Assembly: GCF_002939305.1 (NCBI RefSeq) | Contig: NZ_MVDI01000001.1 | Location: forward strand, 248,001 to 312,000 | DNA length: 64,000 nt | From: Chroococcidiopsis sp. TS-821 | GTDB lineage: Bacteria > Cyanobacteriota > Cyanobacteriia > Cyanobacteriales > Chroococcidiopsidaceae | Reading direction: 5' to 3' | Shown here: positions 37,432 through 45,491 of the stretch, piece by piece | How the letters are laid out: the number at the start of each line of letters is the position of its first letter | How positions within the stretch are numbered: the first letter of the stretch is position 1 | The notes under the pieces: generated by a model | The model's input: only the letters and a program-made list of their open reading frames with translations | What the model was told of the DNA's origin: nothing | The model's database searches: none | Position numbers and translations under genes: made by a program

Positions 37432-37845
37432 ATGACTGAAACCGCAACTGCACCATTAACAGGAAAAGCATTACTGCAAAAGGTAAAAGAATTATCCGAC
37501 TTACCAAGACGAGAAAGAGCAAAGCGCTGTGGTTATTACACAATAACCAAGAATAAACAGACTCGCGTTAATCTCACAGATTTTTATGATGCATTATTAG
37601 CAGCGAGGGGAATTCCCTTAAGTCCAGAAGGACCAAAAGATGGACGCGGTCGCGAACCAACGTATCGTGTTAGCGTTCACAAAAATGGTCAAATCGTCAT
37701 AGGTGCAACTTACACTGAGGCGATGGGACTCAAACCAGGAGATGAATTTGAAATCAAGCTAGGATACAAGCACATTCACTTGATTCAACTAGATAGTGAT
37801 AAAAGTGCTAGCCAGGATGAAGATGATGACGAAGATGAAGAATAA
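37432..37845 (+). CDS. cyAbrB-type transcriptional regulator
   Basis: A protein of 137 aa. It begins with the cyanobacterial helical module ALLQKVKELSDLPRRERAKRCGYY and continues with TRVNLTDFYDALLAARG. The C-terminal AbrB-like DNA-binding fold follows (YRVSVHKNGQIVIGATYTEAMGLKPGDEFEI). Every cyanobacterium carries two such paralogues, cyAbrB1 and cyAbrB2, acting in carbon/nitrogen balance and heterocyst-related control. I cannot decide which one this is by eye. The acidic tail (DEDDDEDEE) is unusual and may limit DNA affinity. AAGGA lies some 14 bases before the ATG. Confidence 0.9.
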   Translation: MTETATAPLTGKALLQKVKELSDLPRRERAKRCGYYTITKNKQTRVNLTDFYDALLAARGIPLSPEGPKDGRGREPTYRVSVHKNGQIVIGATYTEAMGLKPGDEFEIKLGYKHIHLIQLDSDKSASQDEDDDEDEE

Positions 37846-37989
37846 TGTTTTTCAAAAAGAGTAAGGCTTATTCCTCAATACCCGAAACATGACTTTTAGC
37901 CTAACCTTTTTATTAATCTTCAATCAAAAAAATCTGGCAATTTAACAGCGGTTTTGAACGCTCACCTTAACTATACAGCGCATAGTTTG

Positions 37990-38796
37990 ATGATAAATTT
38001 GGCAGCTACCCCAGGCTCATTACTACGAGTAATAGGCTTTTTAATTGCTTGGGCTGGGTGTTGGTTGCCAATAGCAATTCCGCTGTTTGTCGCGCGCGAT
38101 CAGTCAAAGACATTAGCTGCGCAGAAACTTCCGTTATTAGCCTCGCTGTATCTAATTGCTCCAATTGTGCTTTGGAAAGTGAGCCAAATCACAAATAGAA
38201 ATTTTTTAGATTATGGCGTAGTCTGGAATTTTGCAATTCTGCGATCTTTAGGTGAAGGTTTAGCGATCGCAGTCCTTAGCATCGCTATCTTGTTTGCAAT
38301 TCAAACACTTTTGGGCTGGGTGAATTGGCAACAGATATCTCCAAAACAAATCATGAGTGTCGTGCTACCGACATTAGTTCTAGCGCTATGGGTAAGTGCT
38401 ACCGAAGAATTAATTTTTCGGGGTTTTATGCTGACACAAATGCAGCAAGATTACCCATTGTGGCTCGCCGCAATTATTTCTAGCGGAATTTTTGCGGGAC
38501 TACATCTTGTGTGGGAACAACGCGAAACTGTACCTCAACTCCCTGGATTGTGGTTGATGGGAATGGTGCTCGTGTTAGCGCGAGTCATTGATAATGGAAG
38601 TTTAGGCTTAGCGTGGGGATTGCACAGCGGTTGGGTGTGGGCGATCGCATCTATCGACACAACTCAAGTCCTCGCTTACACCCAAAAAGTTCCTGACTGG
38701 ATAACAGGAAAACACAATAAACCCTTAGCGGGAATTCTCGGAATTATTTTATTAATGGCAACAGCAGGACTTTTATTGGTAATGGGTAACTGGTAA
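37990..38796 (+). CDS. CPBP-family (CAAX/Abi) intramembrane metalloprotease
   Basis: About 268 aa with eight hydrophobic segments. The zinc-site motifs of the family are visible: EE-x3-R as TEELIFRGF, then GLHL with its His and later AWGLHSGWVW with another His. Substrates are unknown. ATG 37990 is preferred over a TTG at 37954. The last six codons and the stop are made of a GGTAAnn heptamer repeat that continues beyond the gene, so the natural C-terminus may have been altered by repeat growth. Confidence 0.87.
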   Translation: MINLAATPGSLLRVIGFLIAWAGCWLPIAIPLFVARDQSKTLAAQKLPLLASLYLIAPIVLWKVSQITNRNFLDYGVVWNFAILRSLGEGLAIAVLSIAILFAIQTLLGWVNWQQISPKQIMSVVLPTLVLALWVSATEELIFRGFMLTQMQQDYPLWLAAIISSGIFAGLHLVWEQRETVPQLPGLWLMGMVLVLARVIDNGSLGLAWGLHSGWVWAIASIDTTQVLAYTQKVPDWITGKHNKPLAGILGIILLMATAGLLLVMGNW

Positions 38797-38807
38797 TTGG
38801 TAATTGG
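38776..38807. repeat. Heptamer tandem repeat across the 3' end of the CPBP gene
   Basis: TTGGTAA, TGGGTAA, CTGGTAA, TTGGTAA, TTGG in exact seven-base phase. The first three units lie in the coding sequence and the TAA of the third is the stop codon. Confidence 0.8.
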
Positions 38808-38832
38808 AAATACCGCTTGCGCTATTCATAAG

Positions 38833-40074
38833 TTAGTTTTTAACTCTGACCTCTGCTACAGCACTCAAAATTGTCACAGGATTTAAGGGCGTAAACCGCG
38901 TTAAGTCCGCAATTGGTACAGATCGCGATAGCTGTACTTGCAACATTTGATAATGCCATTGTTGATGTTTGAGCCAATCTAAAGCGATCGCAAGATGTTC
39001 TACCGTTGCTAAAGCAAGGACAATAACACCATTGGGAGAAAGGCGCAAAGCTTCTAAAATTGCCACTAAATTACCGCCACTTCCACCAATAAAAACGCGG
39101 TCTGCGGTGGGAAGTTGCGATAAAACTTCTGGCGCACTACCGCGAATCGAAACAACATTCTTTACACCAAAGCGATCGCAATTTTGTTGAATTAATGTTG
39201 TCCCTGCTGCGGTTTTTTCGATGGCATAGATGCAAGATGTCGGAAATAAACGGGCGATTTCGATCGCAACAGAACCCGTACCCGCGCCGATATCCCAAAC
39301 AATTTGTCCAGGTTGTAGCGCTAATTCTCCCAAAACTAACACGCGCACTTCGCGCTTGGTCATTAATCCTGGGCGATCGCTAAAACTCAAAAATACCCGA
39401 TCGGGTAAACCAAACTGTGGTAGTGTTGCTAAATCCAAGTCTTGGGCATGATTTTGACGCAGTAAAACAACAACATTCAACGGTGCAAACGTTGTTGATG
39501 CAACTTGTGCGAGTGACCAAGATTGTACGCGTTGTTGCTGACTTCCTAAATTCTCGCAAACCCAAAACTGATAATCGCTTGGTAAATCCAACGCTTGAAT
39601 TAAACGCGCGATCGCACTCGGAGTATTTGTGTTATCCGTCAAAACAGCAATCTTCTCAGCGCCTTGCTGCAACGCTTGAATTAATTCTGCTAACGAACGT
39701 CCGTGAACGCTAATGATTCTAGCATCGTGCCAAGGAACTTTAATCGCATTGAACGCTAATTGTACTGAACTTAAATGCGGGTGAAAGACAAGTTTTTCAG
39801 GTGGAAATTCTGCTAGTAAGAGTCGCCCTAAACCAAAAAACAACGGATCGCCACTGACTAAAACAACGACATTCCCTGTATCTTGATTGCGGATGCGCTC
39901 AATGGTTGCAGTAAAATCGCCAAGTACCCACTTTTGGGCAGGATGCTGGGGAAAATAGCTTAAATGGCGATCGCTACCAATTAATAGTGTTGCTTGGGCA
40001 ACAATTTGCCGTACATTCTCGCTTAACCCTGCTTTTCCATCCAAACCAATTCCGACTACGTGAACTACGCTCAT
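38833..40074 (-). CDS. cobL: Bifunctional precorrin-6Y C5,15-methyltransferase (CobL / CbiE-CbiT)
   Basis: Corrin-ring enzyme of cobalamin synthesis; it methylates C5 and C15 and decarboxylates the acetate side chain. The N-terminal CbiE domain (to about residue 200) begins VVHVVGIGLDGKAGLS and has VLVSGDPLFFGLGRLL. The C-terminal CbiT domain has REVRVLVLGELALQPGQIVWDIGAGTGSVAIE, a SAM-binding loop. It is 413 aa. ATG 40074 is preferred over a TTG one codon upstream. It starts 15 bases downstream of the methylmutase gene and is co-transcribed with it. Confidence 0.93.
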   Translation of the reverse strand: MSVVHVVGIGLDGKAGLSENVRQIVAQATLLIGSDRHLSYFPQHPAQKWVLGDFTATIERIRNQDTGNVVVLVSGDPLFFGLGRLLLAEFPPEKLVFHPHLSSVQLAFNAIKVPWHDARIISVHGRSLAELIQALQQGAEKIAVLTDNTNTPSAIARLIQALDLPSDYQFWVCENLGSQQQRVQSWSLAQVASTTFAPLNVVVLLRQNHAQDLDLATLPQFGLPDRVFLSFSDRPGLMTKREVRVLVLGELALQPGQIVWDIGAGTGSVAIEIARLFPTSCIYAIEKTAAGTTLIQQNCDRFGVKNVVSIRGSAPEVLSQLPTADRVFIGGSGGNLVAILEALRLSPNGVIVLALATVEHLAIALDWLKHQQWHYQMLQVQLSRSVPIADLTRFTPLNPVTILSAVAEVRVKN

Positions 40075-40089
40075 CAATCATCCTGATTT

Positions 40090-40719
40090 CTACTTTTGTA
40101 GTGCTAGCATAATCAGAGCATTAAGAATTGCCGCAGCAACAGCCGATCCGCCCTTACGGCTTTCAACGCGAATTTGAGCAACAGATGTTTGAGCTAATGC
40201 GGCTTTCGACTCCAAAACCGAAATAAAGCCTACCGGAGCACCGATTACCAATGCGGGTAAAATAGAAGTTGTAGTGATGCGATCGCACAACGCCAGTAAA
40301 GCGGTTGGCGCATTACCAATTACATAAATAGCGTGCGGATATTTTTCGTAACATTGAAGTATACCTGTTTCGGTGCGCGTTTTTCCTGGTAAAGCAGTGC
40401 TGACTTGTTCTACAGCGCTGAGCAGTGGGTTATGAAAAGTTTTGGTTACTAATCCCACAACACCCTGTTTCACCATGCTGACATCGGTCACAATTGGAAC
40501 GCCACGCCGCAGCGCCGTAATTCCCGCATTGATGGCGTCTGGACTAAAGGAAACAAGATGTTTAAACTCAAAGTCAGCAGTAGTGTGAATTACGCGTCGG
40601 ACGATCGCATATTCCGCGTCACTCAAATTATGCGCGCCGATTTCGCGGTCAATGACGGCAAAACTTTGCTCCATGATGGGATGAATTTGGATCGTACTTT
40701 CGCTTTGTTCGCGCTTCAC
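40090..40719 (-). CDS. cobH: Precorrin-8X methylmutase (CobH / CbiC)
   Basis: Moves the C11 methyl group to C12 in corrin ring synthesis, giving hydrogenobyrinate or its cobalt form. It is 209 aa. Family marks are HPIMEQSFAVIDREIG at the N-terminus, the catalytic-site segment RRVIHTTADFEF (with the His), TDVSMVKQGV and VIGAPVGFISVLESK. The start is GTG 40719. It is divergent from holA with only about 11 bases between start codons, so the two promoters must lie within each other's genes. Confidence 0.93.
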   Translation of the reverse strand: MKREQSESTIQIHPIMEQSFAVIDREIGAHNLSDAEYAIVRRVIHTTADFEFKHLVSFSPDAINAGITALRRGVPIVTDVSMVKQGVVGLVTKTFHNPLLSAVEQVSTALPGKTRTETGILQCYEKYPHAIYVIGNAPTALLALCDRITTTSILPALVIGAPVGFISVLESKAALAQTSVAQIRVESRKGGSAVAAAILNALIMLALQK

Positions 40720-40730
40720 GAGTGATTTTT

Positions 40731-41708
40731 ATGCCAATTTATGTTTACTGGGGTGAAGATGATTTTGAGATGCAAACAGCGATTTTTCGCTTACGCGATC
40801 GCATTGTTGATGCCCAATGGCTCAGTTTTAACTATACTGTAATTCCAGCAACTCAACCTGAGGCAGTTATCCAAGGACTCACGCAAGCAATTACACCTCC
40901 TTTTGGCGCTGGTAGTCGCTTGACATGGCTTGTCGATACAACGATATTGCAGCAGTGTTCTGCCGATTTATTAGCCGAGTTACAACGCACATTACCTGCT
41001 ATCCCTGAAAACTCGGTTTTACTACTCACCTGTCGCAACAAACCGGATAAACGGCTCAAATCTACCCAGCTACTCCAAAAATTTGCCCAAATTCAAGAAT
41101 TTTCTTTAATTCCACCCTGGAAAACCGAGCAACTAATCGATAAAGTACAACAAGCGGCGCAAGAATTGAACGTCAAACTGACATCAGAAAGCGTGCAGAT
41201 GTTGGCTGAAGCTGTCGGCAATAATACACGCCAGATGTATAACGAATTAGAGAAATTACGCACCTTTGCCGGTTTTGACTCAAAACCCATAGATAAAACC
41301 ACAGTAGCCACCTTAGTTAGTAATAATACTCACAACAGTTTGCACCTAGCGGCTGCGATTAAAGATGGCGATTCGCCAAAAGCGTTAGAATTAATGACAC
41401 AACTGATTGCGCAAAATGAACCCGCTTTGCGCATTGTTGCCACATTAATTGGGCAATTTCGCACGTGGTTGTGGGTGAAGCTGATGAGTGAGGCAAAGCA
41501 AGATCCTACAACGATTGCACAAGCGGCTGAAATTGCAAATCCTAAGCGCGTTTACTTTCTCCAACAGGAAGTTAAAGGCGTTTGCGTGACTCAGCTCGTT
41601 TCTACATTGCCAGTCTTACTCGAACTCGAAGTCAACCTCAAACAAGGATTCGAAGAAAACTCTATCCTACAAACGAAGATTGTAGAACTGTGCCAACTTT
41701 TTCGCTAA
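40731..41708 (+). CDS. holA: DNA polymerase III subunit delta
   Basis: Clamp-loader subunit that opens the beta clamp. It is about 325 aa. It starts MPIYVYWGEDDFEMQTAIFRLRD, the typical N-terminus of HolA-like delta with its degenerate P-loop. The middle has LLLTCRNKPDKRLKSTQLLQKF and the C-terminal collar domain has LHLAAAIKDGDSPKALELM...LIGQFRTWLWVK. ATG 40731 is preferred to GTG 40722. It is divergent from cobH. Confidence 0.92.
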   Translation: MPIYVYWGEDDFEMQTAIFRLRDRIVDAQWLSFNYTVIPATQPEAVIQGLTQAITPPFGAGSRLTWLVDTTILQQCSADLLAELQRTLPAIPENSVLLLTCRNKPDKRLKSTQLLQKFAQIQEFSLIPPWKTEQLIDKVQQAAQELNVKLTSESVQMLAEAVGNNTRQMYNELEKLRTFAGFDSKPIDKTTVATLVSNNTHNSLHLAAAIKDGDSPKALELMTQLIAQNEPALRIVATLIGQFRTWLWVKLMSEAKQDPTTIAQAAEIANPKRVYFLQQEVKGVCVTQLVSTLPVLLELEVNLKQGFEENSILQTKIVELCQLFR

Positions 41709-41945
41709 ATCTGTTAGTAAATGGTTGCGTGTAGTTTGAAAATTAGGAATTTCTTCTAGTTTTGGCATCTTACAAGAACTTCAGTAAAGTTCGGGGGAAA
41801 TACTGAGAAAGCAGAAAACTTAAGTTTGCAGATTGTTGCGGTCGTATAAGTAAAAACTTGAGAAAAATTTGATTTGTGGAACTTCTGAGGAAGAAATTAC
41901 TTCAAAACAATTGTTACCCTAACTACTGTTCTCGTTGCTCGTTGT

Positions 41946-42440
41946 ATGATATCTTATCGGCATACTGTTTCTGGTCATCGCTTACGCCGAATGCTATCGC
42001 GATCGCTCGTTATCGCTACCTTAAGTGGTATAGGTGTCATATCTGGATTGATACCTAATTTAGCTGAGTCGCGGCAAGTAGAATTTTCTTCTGTAGCTTA
42101 TGCACAAGCTGTCAGCAATGCAGAGGTGACCAATTATGCACGTTCAGTGCTTGTTATGGAACCTGTGCGTCAAACCGCCTTTAACGAAATAAAAAGAATT
42201 ATTTCTTCAGACAATATTCCACCGATTGTTTGCAACCAACCGCGAAGCTTTAGTTCGCTACCTACAGAGGCGCGTAATATTGCCGTTGAATTTTGCAAGC
42301 GATCGCGGCAAATCGTCGAAAGCAATGGATTAACGATTAATCGCTTCAATGCAATTACAGTCAACTTGCAAAGCGACGCGCAACTCGAACGGCGTGTCAA
42401 AAATGAGTTATTGCGGCTGCAAAATGCTTCTGCTAATTAG
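41946..42440 (+). CDS. DUF4168-family exported protein
   Basis: A protein of 164 aa with a hydrophobic N-terminal segment (SLVIATLSGIGVISGLIP) and probable signal cleavage near VAYAQA. The mature part has the DUF4168-like pattern VTNYARSVLVMEPVRQTAFNEIKRI, then AVEFCKRSRQIVESNGLTINRFNAITVNLQSD. Two cysteines (VCNQP and EFCKRS) could form a disulfide in the periplasm. Proteins of this family are common in cyanobacteria and have no known function. Confidence 0.8.
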   Translation: MISYRHTVSGHRLRRMLSRSLVIATLSGIGVISGLIPNLAESRQVEFSSVAYAQAVSNAEVTNYARSVLVMEPVRQTAFNEIKRIISSDNIPPIVCNQPRSFSSLPTEARNIAVEFCKRSRQIVESNGLTINRFNAITVNLQSDAQLERRVKNELLRLQNASAN

Positions 42441-43249
42441 TTGCCTCAAAAAGCTAGCACTCTCATACTGTTTAACTTTGAAGTTACTACAAATAGACCG
42501 CTTCAAAAGCAGAGAGCTTCAGGAGAAATTAATTGTAGTTCTCATTTAGTGAAATGCTATCAGTTTTCAATAGCGTTTCCAAATAGACGATAGACAATAA
42601 AAATTTTGTTCAATTAAATCCAAATCTCTATGCTTCTATCAAAAGAATGTTTAGCATAGTAAAATTGTTGAGTATGAGCCGACAACAACTTTACTTTATA
42701 GTTGCTAAAACTGGCAGCAAGGGTACAGAGCAGAAGTTGTTTATGATTCTTAATTAATTGAAATGGTAAAAAATCTTCAAATTAATTTAAAATCATTGAT
42801 TTTGCTTATGTTTACACATTAAGTTTACAAAGGTCGAGCAACATCTGCATGCACGTTCACTTATACACTATTTCTTGATTTAACAATTATTTTTTTTGTT
42901 GATGTAGGGGATAACCAAGTGCTGACAGCACAAGAATCCTCCGTTGTTTTTGGCATGCTGAAATTAAGCAATATTCACATAAAACTAGCTAATATTAACT
43001 ATATCTTAATCTTGTAAGAGTATTGTAGTTAGCTGTAATAACGTGAGTTTTTAATACCTTCGGACTTACGTAAAAAATCTCTAAAAATCCTGTTTTTAGT
43101 ATCCTTCACGTTTCACCTGACGCGAAGGCTGCTTCAACTTGGTTGATTTTGTCATCATTTGCGTAAGTTCCGCTGGCTATAACCTCACACACACTCGCAT
43201 TGCTCGGCAATAGAGTAAGCAAGAAGCAAGGACAAGAGGAGAACTTAAC
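42441..43249. other. 809-base spacer upstream of phoX
   Basis: No gene supported; a 27-codon frame near 42674 has no features. It contains a PHO-box-like element at 42994-43012 (listed separately) and a hairpin CTAAAAA-N5-TTTTTAG at 43081-43099. The rest is AT-rich. Confidence 0.5.
42994..43012 (+). promoter_or_regulatory. PHO-box-like element upstream of phoX
   Basis: Two 8-base units separated by three bases: ATTAACTA (42994-43001) and CTTAATCT (43005-43012). They fit the cyanobacterial PHO-box pattern of YTTAAYYW repeats spaced by three, with one mismatch in the first unit. A third unit upstream is poor. It is about 240 bases before the phoX start; SphR/PhoB control is inferred. Confidence 0.5.
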
Positions 43250-45340
43250 GTGAGTAGTAAACGCAGCATGTGGCGGAAGTATTCTCGCATTACCAGAGAA
43301 GGAGTGTATAAAGATACACATCACGCTCAGCAGTTTGATAGCGATGGCGAACCGATCTGTAATCGCTCCAACAATCCCTATTTTTCATCGATCCTGAACT
43401 CTCGCTTACAACGTCGTCAAGTTTTAAGAGGTACGCTAGCAGCAGCAGTCACCTCGCTCTTTGCAGGACCAATTCTAGATGGATTAAAAGCTCGTCCGGC
43501 AAGTGGCAGTACCACTAATAAGTTGGGGTTCAAAGCAGTTCCTGTTAGCGAAGCCGATACCATTGTCGTTCCAGAAGGCTACACTGCTCGCGTTCTCATA
43601 CCTTGGGGAGAACCTATCAGCGGCAGTTTTCCCAGTTATAGCTTGAAAAATACGGGAGCAGAGCAGGGAATGCAAGTCGGTCAGCACCACGACGGCATGC
43701 ACTTCTTTCCAATTGAAGGGAAATCACCTTATGAAGGTAGCTCGGTTGATGGACTCTTAGTTGTAAATCACGAGTATATCGAGCCGCGCTATACTCATGC
43801 AGCAGCGATTGGGCAAGCATTGGGTCCTGATGATTTTCCGAAGAAAGAGGACGGTACTCGTGAAACAGATCAAGTTCTCAAGGAAATGAATGGACATGGA
43901 GTCACTATTACGCGCATCTCTCGCCAGTCCGATGGTAGTTGGAAAGTAGTACGCGATCCGCGCAATCGTCGAATTACAGCTTTGACTCCAATGGAAATTC
44001 GAGGACCTGTACGCGGGTCGGATTTAGTTAAAACGAAGTACAGTCCAGATGGAACAAGAACTCGCGGCACAATCAACAACTGCGCCCATGGCGTCACTCC
44101 TTGGAATACGTATCTTACTTGTGAAGAAAACTGGGCGAGATATTTCCTCAACAACGATGAAGACGTACCTCGCGACCACGAGCGTTACGGAGTTTCTACC
44201 GATGGCACTTCACGCTACGGTTGGGAATTGGCAGATAGCAAAGCAGATGAGTACATTCGTTTTGCTGCTTCTGCAAGCGGTGCTAGTGCCACTGAGGACT
44301 ATCGCAATGAACCAAATACCTTTGGTTGGGTAGTAGAAATCGATCCTTTTAATCCAAAAAGTACGCCGGTGAAGCACACTTACCTCGGACGCTTTGCGCA
44401 TGAAGGAGTTGTGTTTCAGCCACCTGTAGAAGGTCAGCCGATTGTCTGCTATTCCGGCGACGATGCTCGATTTGAGTATATTTACAAATACGTTTCCGCC
44501 CAGCCTTATTGTCGAGCAACTGCAAACGGAACTTTGTTGGACGATGGAACGCTCTACGTAGCTCGCTTCAACGAAGATGGTACAGGTAACTGGTTAGCAC
44601 TAAAGTTTGGCGAAAACGGACTCACTCCTGAAAACGGCTTCCAAGATCAGGCAGATATTTTGGTGAATACGCGCACAGCTGCTGATTTTGTCGGTGCAAC
44701 CAAGATGGATCGTCCTGAGTGGGGAGCAATCGATCCTCGCAATCGGAATGTTTACTTTACACTGACCAACAACTCTAATCGCAAACCAGACCAAGTAGAT
44801 GCTGCTAATCCCCGCCCTGAGAACGATTGGGGACACATTATTCGCTGGAGTGAAGCAGGTAATAACCCAACTGCCACCTCGTTCAAGTGGGATATATTTG
44901 TGCTGGCTGGACCAGAAGATGATAGCCGCAAGCTATCTGGTCGTCCCCTCAATGCAGACAATATCTTCGTGAACCCAGATGGACTGTGGTTTGATGCCGA
45001 CGCTCGCCTGTGGATTCAGACTGATATTGGTGAAAGCTCTCAAAATCAGGGCGAGTTTGCTCAGTTTGGTAACAATCAAATGTTAGCAGCTGATCCAGAT
45101 ACTGGTGAAATTCGCCGCTTCTTGACAGGACCCATCGGGCAAGAAATTACAGGTGTGGTGACAACGCCTGACCAGCGCACGATGTTTATCAACGTCCAGC
45201 ACCCAGGAGCAACCACTTCTGAAGAGGAATTTGCAGCAGGTAAAATCAACTCGCGCTGGCCTAACCAAGATCCAAAAATCTATCCTCGCTCCGCGACGGT
45301 AGTGATTACTAAAGATGACGGTGGCATTATTGGAACTTAG
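43250..45340 (+). CDS. phoX: PhoX-family alkaline phosphatase, Tat-exported
   Basis: Calcium/iron-dependent phosphatase (DUF839) that releases phosphate from organic esters outside the plasma membrane. It is 696 aa. The Tat signal is displaced from the N-terminus: twin Arg at 55-56 in LQRRQVLRGTLAAAV. Domain marks include GMHFFPIEG, LLVVNHEY, TYLTCEENW, FGWVVEIDPFNP and AHEGVVF. GTG 43250 is the start; the ~50-residue N-extension before the Tat motif is usual for PhoX. A PHO-box-like site lies upstream, consistent with phosphate-starvation induction. Confidence 0.92.
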   Translation: MSSKRSMWRKYSRITREGVYKDTHHAQQFDSDGEPICNRSNNPYFSSILNSRLQRRQVLRGTLAAAVTSLFAGPILDGLKARPASGSTTNKLGFKAVPVSEADTIVVPEGYTARVLIPWGEPISGSFPSYSLKNTGAEQGMQVGQHHDGMHFFPIEGKSPYEGSSVDGLLVVNHEYIEPRYTHAAAIGQALGPDDFPKKEDGTRETDQVLKEMNGHGVTITRISRQSDGSWKVVRDPRNRRITALTPMEIRGPVRGSDLVKTKYSPDGTRTRGTINNCAHGVTPWNTYLTCEENWARYFLNNDEDVPRDHERYGVSTDGTSRYGWELADSKADEYIRFAASASGASATEDYRNEPNTFGWVVEIDPFNPKSTPVKHTYLGRFAHEGVVFQPPVEGQPIVCYSGDDARFEYIYKYVSAQPYCRATANGTLLDDGTLYVARFNEDGTGNWLALKFGENGLTPENGFQDQADILVNTRTAADFVGATKMDRPEWGAIDPRNRNVYFTLTNNSNRKPDQVDAANPRPENDWGHIIRWSEAGNNPTATSFKWDIFVLAGPEDDSRKLSGRPLNADNIFVNPDGLWFDADARLWIQTDIGESSQNQGEFAQFGNNQMLAADPDTGEIRRFLTGPIGQEITGVVTTPDQRTMFINVQHPGATTSEEEFAAGKINSRWPNQDPKIYPRSATVVITKDDGGIIGT

Positions 45341-45402
45341 CGATCGCTCAATTTTCAATTGAGGAGTAATCGCAACTGACAAATAAACTCTAGTGATTTT
45401 GG

Positions 45403-45417
45403 GGGGTCAATGACCCC
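45403..45417. repeat. Perfect short palindrome after phoX
   Basis: GGGGTCA-a-TGACCCC. It could form a five-bp hairpin with loop CAATG; no T-tract, so termination is only possible. Confidence 0.4.
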
Positions 45418-45491
45418 TCAAACATTCTTGACATACTACTGCAATCTTGCACCTCTGTTGCCTTAACAATCAGCTTAACCAAACATCAAAC

